DNA of 51,635 bases from Desulfuromonadales bacterium (GCA_013349405.1 DUZS01000027.1:1-51635), one strand, 5' to 3'; numbered from the stretch's first letter, positions 22,946-32,047 are shown. Numbers and translations: made by a program. Notes: a model not told the origin generated them from the sequence alone.

Positions 22946-24874
22946 TTATTCCGTGAGGTATGTATATCCCATGAGCATCCGATCCAATAGCTCTATGAAT
23001 TGACTACTCTCCTCAATGGATATTTTTTTACTGACAATATTTTTCTCCAAATTATCCCGAACATGCCTGAGAATCTCCGGTCCCTTGTATTGGACGTATT
23101 TGAGGGTATCCTGAGTAGCGTCGCCATGTATCACCGTATCAATCATGTACCCGGTCTTATTATCAAAAGTTATGTGTACGGCATTGGTGTCCCCAAACAG
23201 GTTATGCAGATCACCCAAAATTTCCTGATAGGCGCCTATCAGGAAAAAGCCGATATAGTAGTCATCATTTTTCCTGATTTTGTGCAGGGGCAGATACCTG
23301 GCACGACCATTTGCGCCGACAAAACTGGTGATTTCTCCATCAGAGTCGCACGTTATATCGGCTATTGACGCCATTACATCCGGCTTCTGGTCGAGGCGCT
23401 GAATAGGCATGATCGGGAAAAGCTGGTCAATTGCCCAGGAGTCGGGAATTGACTGAAACAGGGAAAAATTGGCAAAGTATGTCTGGCGCAAATGCAGCTT
23501 GAAGTTCTGCATTTCCTCGGGAATCGGCTTAAACTTTTCCAGAAGGCCATTGATCTTCACAATTATCTTGGCATAGAGCCATTCAGCAATAGCGCGGTCC
23601 TTGAGAGTAAGGTAACCCAGGTTGAACAGACTGACCGCTTCGCTGATCAACTGCATTGTATCGTGGTAATCCTCACGCAGCGAATAGCGATCAATACTTT
23701 TGTAGATATCAAGGAGCTTTTTTACCGTAGGTGCCACCTTTTCAGATTGATTCAGCATTTCTTCAAAATCAGGCATCAGGCTTTTAGTATCGGTGTTGAG
23801 AACATTTGTTACCATTACCGAGTAGTGGGCAACCGTAGCCCGGCCCGATTCTGAAATAATGTTGGGGCACTCTACACCGGCCTCATCGCAGATGCTCTTG
23901 ATCTGGTAGATGACGTCGTTGGCGTACTCTGCGATGGTGTAGTTGACGCTTGAAAAATAACTGGATTTGGAACCGTCATAGTCAACGCCCAGGCCACCGC
24001 CGATATCGAGAAATTCGATACCGACTCCCAGCTTTCTCATCTCGGTGTAGACGCGGGCTGCTTCGATCAGGGCGGTCTTTATTTTGTCAATCTTGGTGAT
24101 CTGGCTGCCGATGTGCGAGTGCATCAGCTTGACGCACGCCAGCATACCCTGTTCCTCCAGCATGCGGATGGCGGCGATGATCTCGGACATGCGCAGACCG
24201 AACTTGGCATCCTCGCCGCCGGAGGTGGCCCATTTGCCGGTTCCCTTGGAGGACAATTTTACGCGGATCCCCAGCTTGGGCATGATGCCGGTCTTTTTGG
24301 ACAACTCAATGATCTTTTCCAGTTCGAACAGCTTTTCCACCACCAGTGTGATGTCATAGCCGATTTTGGTGGCATAAAGCACCGTCTCGATATATTCGCT
24401 ATCTTTGTACCCGTTGCAGATAATCGGCAGTCCCTTACCGGTAGAAAAAGAGAGACTCGCGATCAGTTCCGGTTTTGATCCCACCTCAAGCCCGATATTG
24501 TAGCGTTTTCCGTAGCGTACGATTGCTTCCACAACCTGACGCTGCTGGTTAACCTTAATCGGGTAAAATGTCTGGTATTTTGCCGGGTAGTCATTTTCTG
24601 CTATGGCGTGTTTGAATACCTGGTAAATTGACGCTATACGCCGCTGCAGGACATCCATGAAGCGTAGCAGAATTGGTGGCTTTATTTTACGTTTGATCAG
24701 ATCGTCAACCAGAACACGCAAATCGATTGACTGCTTGGCGTTTGAGGAGGGGTGGACGCACATGTTACCGCTCTTATTGATCGAAAAGAGATCGTCACCC
24801 CAGTTATCGAGATTATATGTCCTGGCGGAATCTTTAATTGACCAGCGTTTGCTGACCGGATCCTGAAGGCTCAT
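22946..24874 (-). CDS. speA: Biosynthetic arginine decarboxylase
   Basis: 642 residues, the normal length for SpeA. PLP lysine in FYPIKVNQQ near residue 107, GLEVGSKPEL, LGIRVKLSSKGTGKWATSGGEDAKFGL, HSHIGSQI, LDIGGGLGVDYDGS and ISESGRATVAHYS. It converts arginine to agmatine for polyamine synthesis in the cytoplasm. The start overlaps the phoU stop (ATGA), so it is translationally coupled. Embedding polyamine synthesis in a polyphosphate/PhoU operon is notable, since polyamines and polyphosphate are counter-ions. Confidence 0.95.
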   Translation of the reverse strand: MSLQDPVSKRWSIKDSARTYNLDNWGDDLFSINKSGNMCVHPSSNAKQSIDLRVLVDDLIKRKIKPPILLRFMDVLQRRIASIYQVFKHAIAENDYPAKYQTFYPIKVNQQRQVVEAIVRYGKRYNIGLEVGSKPELIASLSFSTGKGLPIICNGYKDSEYIETVLYATKIGYDITLVVEKLFELEKIIELSKKTGIMPKLGIRVKLSSKGTGKWATSGGEDAKFGLRMSEIIAAIRMLEEQGMLACVKLMHSHIGSQITKIDKIKTALIEAARVYTEMRKLGVGIEFLDIGGGLGVDYDGSKSSYFSSVNYTIAEYANDVIYQIKSICDEAGVECPNIISESGRATVAHYSVMVTNVLNTDTKSLMPDFEEMLNQSEKVAPTVKKLLDIYKSIDRYSLREDYHDTMQLISEAVSLFNLGYLTLKDRAIAEWLYAKIIVKINGLLEKFKPIPEEMQNFKLHLRQTYFANFSLFQSIPDSWAIDQLFPIMPIQRLDQKPDVMASIADITCDSDGEITSFVGANGRARYLPLHKIRKNDDYYIGFFLIGAYQEILGDLHNLFGDTNAVHITFDNKTGYMIDTVIHGDATQDTLKYVQYKGPEILRHVRDNLEKNIVSKKISIEESSQFIELLDRMLMGYTYLTE

Positions 24875-25590
24875 GGCTGTAATTCCTTTTCACGTACTTC
24901 TGAACTGGCTGAAGTAAATCGGTTTTTGGTATGTCGCACATTTTTCCCCTGAACCACGAATATCACCATCTCGGCAATATTCGTGGCATGGTCGGCAACA
25001 CGCTCCAAAGATTTTGACACATAGTTCATTTTCAATGAATTTGAAATCATGGCAGGGTTTGCTATCATATATGTAAGAAGTCCATGCTGAGTATTATCAT
25101 TGAGTTCATCCATAAAAGAGTCATCTTTGCATACTTTTGCAGCAAGGATCGGGTCGTTGTTGACAAAGGCATCCAGCGCCTCCTTTAACATCATCTGAGC
25201 CCATTGGGCCATCTGATAAATGTTGCCATACGGAATGAGTGGCGGGTTCTCGTTCAATTTCCGGGCCCGCTTGGCAATATTGGAACACTTATCACCAATC
25301 CTTTCCAGATCGGTAACTATTTTTAAGGCCAGCGTAATAAAACGCAAGTCACGCCCTGTTGGATGCCTGAGGGCCAATATTTCCAGGCAGCGCTCGTCAA
25401 TGGCAACTTCAGCAGCATTTACTTCATGATCATACGCGATAGTACGCTCAGCCAAGGTGGTATCTCTCTCAATGAGAGCCTTGACCGAGTTGCCGATCAT
25501 CCACTCCACTTTCCCACCCATGATGAGGATACTTTGCCGTAGGTCACTTAATTCTTTTTCAAGTACGGATGTTAACAGCTCTTTATTCAT
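24871..25590 (-). CDS. phoU: PhoU phosphate signalling protein
   Basis: 239 residues, CAGGAGC ribosome site. Two PhoU three-helix repeats with the metal-binding E/D-rich motifs: ALIERDTTLAERTIAYDHEVNAAEVAIDERCLEILAL in repeat 1, and LERVADHATNIAEMVIFVV in repeat 2, plus DLERIGDKCSNIAKRA. It links the Pst transporter with PhoR. Unusually it is not with pst genes here but between ppk1 and speA. Confidence 0.95.
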   Translation of the reverse strand: MNKELLTSVLEKELSDLRQSILIMGGKVEWMIGNSVKALIERDTTLAERTIAYDHEVNAAEVAIDERCLEILALRHPTGRDLRFITLALKIVTDLERIGDKCSNIAKRARKLNENPPLIPYGNIYQMAQWAQMMLKEALDAFVNNDPILAAKVCKDDSFMDELNDNTQHGLLTYMIANPAMISNSLKMNYVSKSLERVADHATNIAEMVIFVVQGKNVRHTKNRFTSASSEVREKELQP

Positions 25591-25616
25591 AGTAGCTCCT
25601 GTTCACTCAAGTTACT

Positions 25617-27851
25617 TCAATATGCTTTATAGCGCGCAGAATGTTTTTCCTTTGCTGCCGCCTTCTGTCTTTTTTCTGCCTGCTCAATCATCAACTGATG
25701 AGTACCGCATGGTGTTTCGTCATTCGAGCAGGAGCGTTGACTATAGCTGCCATCAGGCTTCATGTCCCAGGCTGCACAGCGGTCGTAGAGCTGGGTATCG
25801 AAAATCGTACGCAGCTCCTGCATAAGTTCAGGCACCTCAACCGGGCAGAGGATCTCGACTCTCGCCTCCAGATTGCGCTTCATGGAATCTGCTGACGACA
25901 GATAATAGACTTCATTGCCGCCGTTGCGGAAATAATAGAGCCGGGCATGTTCGAGAAACCGCCCGACAACACTCACAACACGAATATTTTCAGAAAGCCC
26001 CGGAATACCAGGTCTTAGTCGGCACGTATCACGAACGATCAGATCGACTCTGACGCCAGCCTGTGATGCTCGATAGAGAGCACGAACAACATCACCGTCT
26101 TCAAGCGCATTCATCTTGAACTGGATCAGGCTGCCCCCGCCATTTTGCTCACTGTAGGCAATTTCCTGCTCTATGCCCTGTAGCAATGTATTTTTGAGAA
26201 GACGGGGTGCCGGTGACAACTTCTTGAAGGTGCGGTTATTCATGAAGCCGGTAGTCAAATAATTGAATATTTCGCTGATATCTTGTCCGATGGCTTCATC
26301 GCACGTCAGCAGGCCGATGTCGCTGTAGATGCGGGCAGTCTCCGCATTGTAGTTACCGGTACCTATATGCAGATAGCGTCTCAGCCCGTTAAAATCCTGA
26401 CGCACGACCATGATGACTTTACAGTGGGTTTTGAGACCGACCACCCCGTATGTGACATGAATGCCAACCTGCTCCATCCGTTCGGCAAGCTGAATGTTGG
26501 CTGCCTCGTCAAACCGCGCTTTCAGCTCAATCACCACGGCAACCTGTTTTCCTTTCTGGGCAGCTAGAATCAGAAAATCGATAACACTGCTATTACTCCC
26601 GGTTCGATACAGGGTCATCTTGATGCCGCGCACTTTGGGATCAATGGCTGCTTCACGTAAAAAACGCTCAACCGAGGTGGAGAAGGATTCGTAGGGGTGC
26701 TGCAACAGAATTGATCCCGTATCACGGATAATATGGAAAATGTTTCGCTGGGACTGAAGTTGAGGATGATCAATGGGGTAATGATGCGGGTCATGCAACC
26801 GAACGTAGTCAAGGTTTGCAAGCTCGAATAGATCGCGCATGGCCAGCATTCCGTTCACTTCAAATACATCGTTGTCTTCATCCAACTCCAGTTCCGCAGC
26901 CAATCGCCCCCGGTGAAGCGGAACCATTCCCTGCGCTATCTCCAACCGCACGATGGGAGCGAACTTGCGTTCTTTCAATTCAGACTCGATCATGGCCATC
27001 AAATCATCGGCCTGATCTTCGTCTTTCTCAGTATTAGCGTTACGGGTAACGCGAAACAATTCACAGGTAACAATGTGCATGTCGGGAAACAGTATATCCA
27101 GATTGTGTATAATCAACTCTTCTATCGGGATAAAATGGTCCCCCTTGCCTACCCGTATGAAACGAGGTGTCCCCAGACCGACCGGAACTTTGATACGTGC
27201 CACTGAAACGTCACGGGCCTTGGGATATTTCAGGGTGACAAGCAGGTTGAGCGACAGGTTGGAGACAAAGGGGAACGGATGGGCCGGATCGATAGACTGA
27301 GGCGTTATCAGTGGAAAAACACTCGCATAGAAATATTCTCTCAGATATACCTTCTCTCGAGCGGTCAGAGTGGCATAACTTTCAATGACGATACCCTTTT
27401 GAGACAGCAGTACCAGAACTTTTTCCAACACTTCTTTTTTGTGGGCATTGATATCACGTATGACGTGATGGCATTCGCTCACCTGCTGATGTGGTGTCCT
27501 GCCGTCAAGCGTCAGTTCGCTCATACCGGCGCCAATCTGCTGTTTGAAGCCACCAATGCGTTTCATGAAGAATGAGTCCAGATTGGCACTGACAATGGCA
27601 ATAAATTTGAGCCGCTCCAGAAGAGGAGTGCGGGCTTCCTCGGCTTCGTGCAGAATCCGGCGGTTGAACTCAAGCCAGGTCAATTCACGGTTGAGAAACC
27701 ATTGGCTGTCGTTGAGGTCAAATTTCGGAGCATTTTGAACATGCGACGGCTTTTTGGCAGGTTCTTCCTTGCCGACATCCTTACTTTGCCAGGATGAAGT
27801 TTTGTTTTGTTTTATACTGTTTTTCTTCCTGGAAGCAGTTGAAGCGGTCAT
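25617..27851 (-). CDS. ppk1: Polyphosphate kinase 1 (first copy)
   Basis: 744 residues. About 45 residues of Lys/Ser-rich N-terminal extension precede the Ppk core: WFLNRELTWLEFNRRILHEA, then two phospholipase D-type catalytic domains. The autophosphorylated His lies in GVVGLKTHCKVIMVVR and the second catalytic His in RFLEHARLYYFRNGG, with YLSSADSMKRNLEARVE. It reversibly makes polyphosphate from ATP at the membrane. GGAG ribosome site; leads the ppk1-phoU-speA-psiE operon. A close paralogue is encoded at 37294. The Pho box at 27958 lies 100 bp upstream and could serve both directions. Confidence 0.95.
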   Translation of the reverse strand: MTASTASRKKNSIKQNKTSSWQSKDVGKEEPAKKPSHVQNAPKFDLNDSQWFLNRELTWLEFNRRILHEAEEARTPLLERLKFIAIVSANLDSFFMKRIGGFKQQIGAGMSELTLDGRTPHQQVSECHHVIRDINAHKKEVLEKVLVLLSQKGIVIESYATLTAREKVYLREYFYASVFPLITPQSIDPAHPFPFVSNLSLNLLVTLKYPKARDVSVARIKVPVGLGTPRFIRVGKGDHFIPIEELIIHNLDILFPDMHIVTCELFRVTRNANTEKDEDQADDLMAMIESELKERKFAPIVRLEIAQGMVPLHRGRLAAELELDEDNDVFEVNGMLAMRDLFELANLDYVRLHDPHHYPIDHPQLQSQRNIFHIIRDTGSILLQHPYESFSTSVERFLREAAIDPKVRGIKMTLYRTGSNSSVIDFLILAAQKGKQVAVVIELKARFDEAANIQLAERMEQVGIHVTYGVVGLKTHCKVIMVVRQDFNGLRRYLHIGTGNYNAETARIYSDIGLLTCDEAIGQDISEIFNYLTTGFMNNRTFKKLSPAPRLLKNTLLQGIEQEIAYSEQNGGGSLIQFKMNALEDGDVVRALYRASQAGVRVDLIVRDTCRLRPGIPGLSENIRVVSVVGRFLEHARLYYFRNGGNEVYYLSSADSMKRNLEARVEILCPVEVPELMQELRTIFDTQLYDRCAAWDMKPDGSYSQRSCSNDETPCGTHQLMIEQAEKRQKAAAKEKHSARYKAY

Positions 27852-27957
27852 AGGTTCAACTCCGGTACATCTTTGTGATGGAGAGCATCATGATATCGAT
27901 GAAAAGTATTTTCGCAAGTGTTTTGATTGTTTGTCGTGACAAATATTAAATTACCTT

Positions 27958-28012
27958 TGTAACCAAATATTTACCTCTTCTCAACGTTACTTCAATAATG
28001 TTCTGCTATATT
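27958..28012 (+). promoter_or_regulatory. Pho promoter between ppk1 and the small gene at 28068
   Basis: Half-sites TGTAACC (27958), ATTTACC (27969), CTCAACG (27980) and TTCAATA (27991) at 11-bp steps, -10 TATATT at 28007-28012. Same geometry as the promoter at 22272. Confidence 0.7.
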
Positions 28013-28067
28013 TCTGATTAAAGATCCAAAATTTTTCTGAAATCTGATAATGACAGGAGTCGCGTAA

Positions 28068-28289
28068 ATGAAGCTAAAGACAAAAGTTGATTCAGCCGAC
28101 TGCAAATGCTATCGCCCTGGAGATCCTGAGTTTGAAACCTTAGCCAATCTGGTCACACCGCTGCATAAGATCAGGACTGAATTATATGGTAAACAAACAT
28201 TATACCATGAGGAAAATGCCAGTTATGGCTGGAGACGGAATGAAAGCGTTAATGCTTTATATTCAGGTGACACACTGTTCAATGCTTAG
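28068..28289 (+). CDS. Small protein of unknown function
   Basis: 73 residues, CAGGAG ribosome site 9 bp before the ATG. Features: DCKCYRPGDPEFETLANLVTPLHKIRTELYGKQTLYHEE; no TM, one CxC pair. Not recognised. Its promoter twins with that of the zinc-ribbon gene at 22410, so it is almost certainly phosphate-regulated. It ends just before a terminator oriented for the opposite strand. Confidence 0.6.
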   Translation: MKLKTKVDSADCKCYRPGDPEFETLANLVTPLHKIRTELYGKQTLYHEENASYGWRRNESVNALYSGDTLFNA

Positions 28290-28306
28290 GCTAACAGATC
28301 AATAAT

Positions 28307-28341
28307 TAAAAAAACCCACCCTGTTTCCAGAGCGGGTTTAG
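28307..28341 (-). terminator. Rho-independent terminator of the metallophosphoesterase gene
   Basis: Read on the minus strand, a stem AACCCGC with a matching GGGTGGGTT arm is followed by a run of seven T. It lies 33 bp after the stop at 28374. Confidence 0.65.
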
Positions 28342-28373
28342 TGAATTACCCAAATAGTGCGGGGTGCGATTTT

Positions 28374-29627
28374 TTAATTTGAGCGGGGCGCCAGGGAGAC
28401 CGTTATAGAATTGCCCCATACCTTCGTGTTCCAGCGATACTCACGTACGGTCATGTTCTTTGAACCAGAGTCAATTGAAATCACCTGGAACGAAAGTTTT
28501 GATGGATCAGTTGCCGAGAAGTTGCCCTTCATTGGCGAATCAACCCGGAAAACATTCAGCCTGATATCGTTATCCGGGCCGGTGTAGGTGTAGTATTCGT
28601 TGGCGTTATCGTTTCCATGGAAGTAGGCCACGATGTTTTTGTGTGTCTTGAGCCAGGCCACAAAAAGTCTCTGCTCAGCATCAGTGGATGTCCCGAAGGT
28701 AACATTGGCCGGAGCGAGCAGTTCAGAGTTGGCATAACGGTCTGAAAGCAGATTCTCAAACTTGTTTGTTGTGTTGATGGCTGTAGCTGTGAGGTCAAGC
28801 GGGTTGGTAAAATGTTTAGGCTCGGAAGTTGGCTGGTCATGGGTAAACAGAATTACAGGCAGTGTCGGAGCTTTTGCAATTTCGATATCGATCAGCGGGC
28901 GGGAAACAGAGTCGGGCCACATGCCGACAAAGACGAAATTAACACCATTTACCACCTTCGATGTCACAATCCTTTTACTGGCGTAACTTGCAGCGGCAGT
29001 GACTCTATCCGGTGTTGAACCGATGAATCCTGCATTGGTAAGGGCTGTAGCAGGCGCCATCATGAGGTTATAAATAGCTACGTACGACGTGGCATCCAGG
29101 TAGGCAGTTGTGTCAGTCGGCACCTTGTAATATCCGATTGCGGCTGAAACGTCATGGTTGCCCGGGGTCATCCAAACAGGCGCTTTTGTATTGGCTGCGG
29201 TCTTCAGGTTAAGCTTGGTGAAGTAATCAGCCTGAAACTGGGGCCAGGTGACGGAAGCATTGGCATATTGTGATGGTGTTGTCGCACCATCAGGACGATT
29301 GATCGCATCGCCTGTCTCAACAACAAAGTCCACTGCACTCAGTGCCATCCCGGCATTAATCCCGTTATCGCTCGGCAACGGAACGCTTGCTGTCTGCAAT
29401 CGGTTCATTTCCGTAATCATTGCTCCGTTAACCTGCTGTGCGCTACTCAGACCAGAAAACACAGCTCGTTTGATTCCGTAATGAGCATCTGATGTGTACA
29501 CGAACGTGGTTGTAGGTGCAGCGGCTGTTGGTGTACTACTATCACTGCCACATCCGGACATTAGACCCGCAGAAGCAACGACAGCAAACAGTGATGCGTA
29601 AGCAAACGTCTTCTTAACTGATACCAT
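28374..29627 (-). CDS. Metallophosphoesterase lipoprotein (calcineurin-like)
   Basis: 417 residues from the ATG at 29625-29627 (GGAGGG ribosome site). Lipoprotein signal with lipobox SAGLMSGC (acylated Cys near 28). Calcineurin-like metal motifs: TSDAHYG (D-x-H), VETGDAIN (GD), TPGNHDVS (GNHD), LFTHDQPTSE and YFHGNDNANEY (G-N-x in place of G-H-x-H). It probably hydrolyses external phosphoesters at the cell surface, feeding phosphate uptake. Own Pho box and terminator; monocistronic. Confidence 0.85.
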   Translation of the reverse strand: MVSVKKTFAYASLFAVVASAGLMSGCGSDSSTPTAAAPTTTFVYTSDAHYGIKRAVFSGLSSAQQVNGAMITEMNRLQTASVPLPSDNGINAGMALSAVDFVVETGDAINRPDGATTPSQYANASVTWPQFQADYFTKLNLKTAANTKAPVWMTPGNHDVSAAIGYYKVPTDTTAYLDATSYVAIYNLMMAPATALTNAGFIGSTPDRVTAAASYASKRIVTSKVVNGVNFVFVGMWPDSVSRPLIDIEIAKAPTLPVILFTHDQPTSEPKHFTNPLDLTATAINTTNKFENLLSDRYANSELLAPANVTFGTSTDAEQRLFVAWLKTHKNIVAYFHGNDNANEYYTYTGPDNDIRLNVFRVDSPMKGNFSATDPSKLSFQVISIDSGSKNMTVREYRWNTKVWGNSITVSLAPRSN

Positions 29628-29645
29628 TTTAACCCTCCGTAAAAA

Positions 29646-29661
29646 GTGTAAATATTTACAC
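29646..29661. promoter_or_regulatory. 16-bp perfect palindrome in the leader of the metallophosphoesterase gene
   Basis: GTGTAAATATTTACAC lies between the Pho box and the ribosome site. It could be a second operator or overlap the -10. Confidence 0.4.
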
Positions 29662-29678
29662 ACTTCTAACATATGCAA

Positions 29679-29696
29679 CATTACGATAGGGTTACA
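29679..29696 (-). promoter_or_regulatory. Pho box upstream of the metallophosphoesterase gene
   Basis: Minus-strand half-sites TGTAACC and CGTAATG, 11 bp apart. Confidence 0.6.
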
Positions 29697-29700
29697 AATA

Positions 29701-29946
29701 GGATAAATTTTTGCTACATTTTTTTAAAAACGAACCCTTTTTTCAGAAACTCCCCGGTGGAGGTAAAAGCATGAGTATGTTGAGGGTCAAGCCAAACATT
29801 GGTTTCATTCTCACCCGTGATAACGGAGCTGGCAAAATTGTTGAGACGTGATATTTCAGCGCTTGGTTTTGGAACCGTTTGATACCATACGAACCAAGAG
29901 CCTTACCTGTCCGAAACTCTAACCTGACCCCGGACTTTCCACATTA
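29701..29946. other. Intergenic region with only a doubtful 26-codon frame
   Basis: At 29771-29851 (+) a short frame MSMLRVKPNIGF follows GGTGGAGG, but nothing else supports it as a gene. No other feature is seen. Confidence 0.25.
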
Positions 29947-31134
29947 TCAATTTTCAATTAATCTCACTACACTTTTAGTGAAAAACTCCTCCAGTGGGAT
30001 ACCTTGGGCACCCACCAGGAGCGTCTTCGCCTCGGGGTAGCGATCACGGAAACGTTTCAGACCCGCAGCCTTGCCGCTTCTACCGCTCTTAACCTCAATA
30101 GCCCAGATGTCGCGCCCTCTGGCAATCACAAAATCAACCTCATGATCACCTTCCCGCCAATAGGTGACGCTATATTCTACCGATGTGAGACTGTTGCACA
30201 GGTGAGCGCCCACGGCGTTTTCCACCAGCCGCCCCCACCAGACCGTGTCAGCTAACGAATCGGCAAAACTCCGGGTAGAGAGTGCATTGACCAGCGCATT
30301 GTTCCAGAGAATCAATTTGGGGCTGCTGCCCCGTTTTCTCTGTACCCCACGCGAGAAGAGTTCCAGGCCGCTTGCCAGAAAAGCCGATTCCAGCAGTTTC
30401 AGATAATGGGCCAGAGTGGTGGTATTGCCGGCGTCTTGCAACTGGCCAAGCATTTTGGTATAGGAGACGTTCTGAGCCGGCAGTGTGGCAGCCAGTGCAA
30501 AGAGGTGGCGCAGCAGCACCGGTTTGGCAACCTTACTCATCTGCAGCACATCGCGAGCCAGCACGGTTTCGATCAGAGAGTCTGTGATATAGCGTTTCCA
30601 GGACGTCTCATCCTCGACAAACGAGGCCGCGCCCGGATAGCCACCGAAATAAATCCACTGTTCCAGATTCCAGCCAAACGCCTCATGACATTCAGCAAAG
30701 CACCAGTGAGAGCAGCGATGCAGAAAGAACCTGCCAGCCAGGCTTTCCGACAACCCCTCCTGCATCAGCAGCGCCGACGAACCAAGAATCAGAACACGGA
30801 TATCCGGACCAGTGGAGCGATTTTCCCAATACATCTTGAGGGTTTCGCTCCAACCCCTGACTTTTTGCAGCTCGTCAAGGATCAGCAGTACCGGCTTGCC
30901 GGACGTTGTCCCTTCGGCGACTGCTCGCCGCCAGTGGGTCTCGATCCAGGCTGAATCCAGCGGAACAGGGCTGTCTGCAGTGGCATAGATAGAGGGGAAG
31001 CCGATGGTTTCCTGAATCTGACGGGCAATGGTGGTTTTCCCCACCTGACGCGGACCGATCAGGGCGTGGATGACCGGTGTCGGGCGTGAGAGGAGGGTGC
31101 GAAGGGTTGATAAAAGTGGACGCTCGTAGCTCAT
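29947..31134 (-). CDS. DUF4143/AAA_14 family ATPase (second)
   Basis: 395 residues. Walker A GPRQVGKTT (about 27-35), Walker B VLLILDELQKVRGW, sensor LILGSSALL, arginine region ESLAGRFFLHR. A helix-turn-helix follows (about 220-260), then a DUF4143 C-terminal domain with the nuclease-like EVDFVIARGRDIWAIEVKSGR (D...E-x-K), which is complete here. Only distantly similar to the one at 8728. Like it, this gene has a perfect inverted repeat close upstream. No Pho box. Confidence 0.83.
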   Translation of the reverse strand: MSYERPLLSTLRTLLSRPTPVIHALIGPRQVGKTTIARQIQETIGFPSIYATADSPVPLDSAWIETHWRRAVAEGTTSGKPVLLILDELQKVRGWSETLKMYWENRSTGPDIRVLILGSSALLMQEGLSESLAGRFFLHRCSHWCFAECHEAFGWNLEQWIYFGGYPGAASFVEDETSWKRYITDSLIETVLARDVLQMSKVAKPVLLRHLFALAATLPAQNVSYTKMLGQLQDAGNTTTLAHYLKLLESAFLASGLELFSRGVQRKRGSSPKLILWNNALVNALSTRSFADSLADTVWWGRLVENAVGAHLCNSLTSVEYSVTYWREGDHEVDFVIARGRDIWAIEVKSGRSGKAAGLKRFRDRYPEAKTLLVGAQGIPLEEFFTKSVVRLIEN

Positions 31135-31172
31135 AACAGGCTTATATCACATTGTATTTTAGTGATCAAGCG

Positions 31173-31197
31173 ATTTTACTCAATGACTGAGTAAAAT
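31173..31197. promoter_or_regulatory. Inverted repeat, likely operator of the second DUF4143 ATPase gene
   Basis: Arms ATTTTACTCA (31173-31182) and TGAGTAAAAT (31188-31197) with a 5-bp spacer; the half ATTACTCAAT follows again at once. About 40 bp upstream of the ATG. Confidence 0.55.
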
Positions 31198-31249
31198 TAC
31201 TCAATAGGGGAGGCAATGGACAACGGAGTGTGCTCACAACTGGAATTTT

Positions 31250-32014
31250 TTATTTACTCACCGACGTCGCCCGCACTGAATACGAGCTATTTTCTCCCGT
31301 GCCATCCTGACGGTACATCACCACCGCCGCACCATCCCAGTTGATCCAGCGCCGCGCCTTTTTGTTCTGATCCGAGAAATCAACAACCCGGCAGGGAAAC
31401 TGCCGGTCTCCGATGGCGTACTGCGTGTTTTTTACCAGCCGGTATTCCCGCTTGACTACTGCCAATTTTTCAACATCCAGAACTCTCCGCGTGATCTGCG
31501 GAGCGACCGAAAAATCCAGCAGCGCTTCCGGACATTCCATGGTGGTGTTATCATAACTGCTGCGGGGGATAACGATCGAGCGGGTTGTCCCCGACTCGCG
31601 CACATCAAAGCGGAAAGAAGAGTTTTCAAGCCGTCCTTCAATATCGATCGCGACCCCGTTTTCACTCCCCTTGCGGGAATAGTTGACCAGATTTCCTTTC
31701 AGCAGTGTTCCCTTCTCGATGGTTTCCTGCTGATACCCCATCCATAAAAATGATGCTTTGATCGCAGTTTTGGTTTCGAAGTGAATAGTGGCAACTCCAC
31801 CTTCTTCAGAAGTTCGTTGGGTGGTGATGACTTCACCGATTGAAAAACCTTTGGAAGAAACCTTGTAGTGGACGACCGTGCTGGCAGACGCACCGGCAAT
31901 CGAAGCCGCTAGCGTAAACAGCAGCAGGAATAAAAACAGCGTCGCACGCTGTATACCGCCACCTATTGAATATGTCAGTCCTGTTGTGAGTGGGGCAATC
32001 GTCTTTAAGTTCAT
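31250..32014 (-). CDS. Secreted beta-rich protein of DUF6134/DUF3108 type
   Basis: 254 residues. N-terminal signal sequence with a long hydrophobic core (ATLFLFLLLFTLAASIAG) and cleavage near GASAS. The mature part is beta-strand rich: HYKVSSKGFSIGEVITTQRT, YQQETIEKGTLLKGNLVNYSR, and KARRWINWDGAAVVMYRQDG. I think it is DUF6134-like, a family of unknown function. Directly downstream of phoX on the same strand, but beyond a strong terminator hairpin. Confidence 0.6.
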   Translation of the reverse strand: MNLKTIAPLTTGLTYSIGGGIQRATLFLFLLLFTLAASIAGASASTVVHYKVSSKGFSIGEVITTQRTSEEGGVATIHFETKTAIKASFLWMGYQQETIEKGTLLKGNLVNYSRKGSENGVAIDIEGRLENSSFRFDVRESGTTRSIVIPRSSYDNTTMECPEALLDFSVAPQITRRVLDVEKLAVVKREYRLVKNTQYAIGDRQFPCRVVDFSDQNKKARRWINWDGAAVVMYRQDGTGENSSYSVRATSVSK

Positions 32015-32047
32015 GGTGGCACTGTATCCGAATAACTATTCCAGAAG

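Noticed and set aside
29771..29851. 26-codon frame with a fair ribosome site
   Set aside because: No homology, no promoter and no conservation evidence available; listed only as part of the intergenic description.
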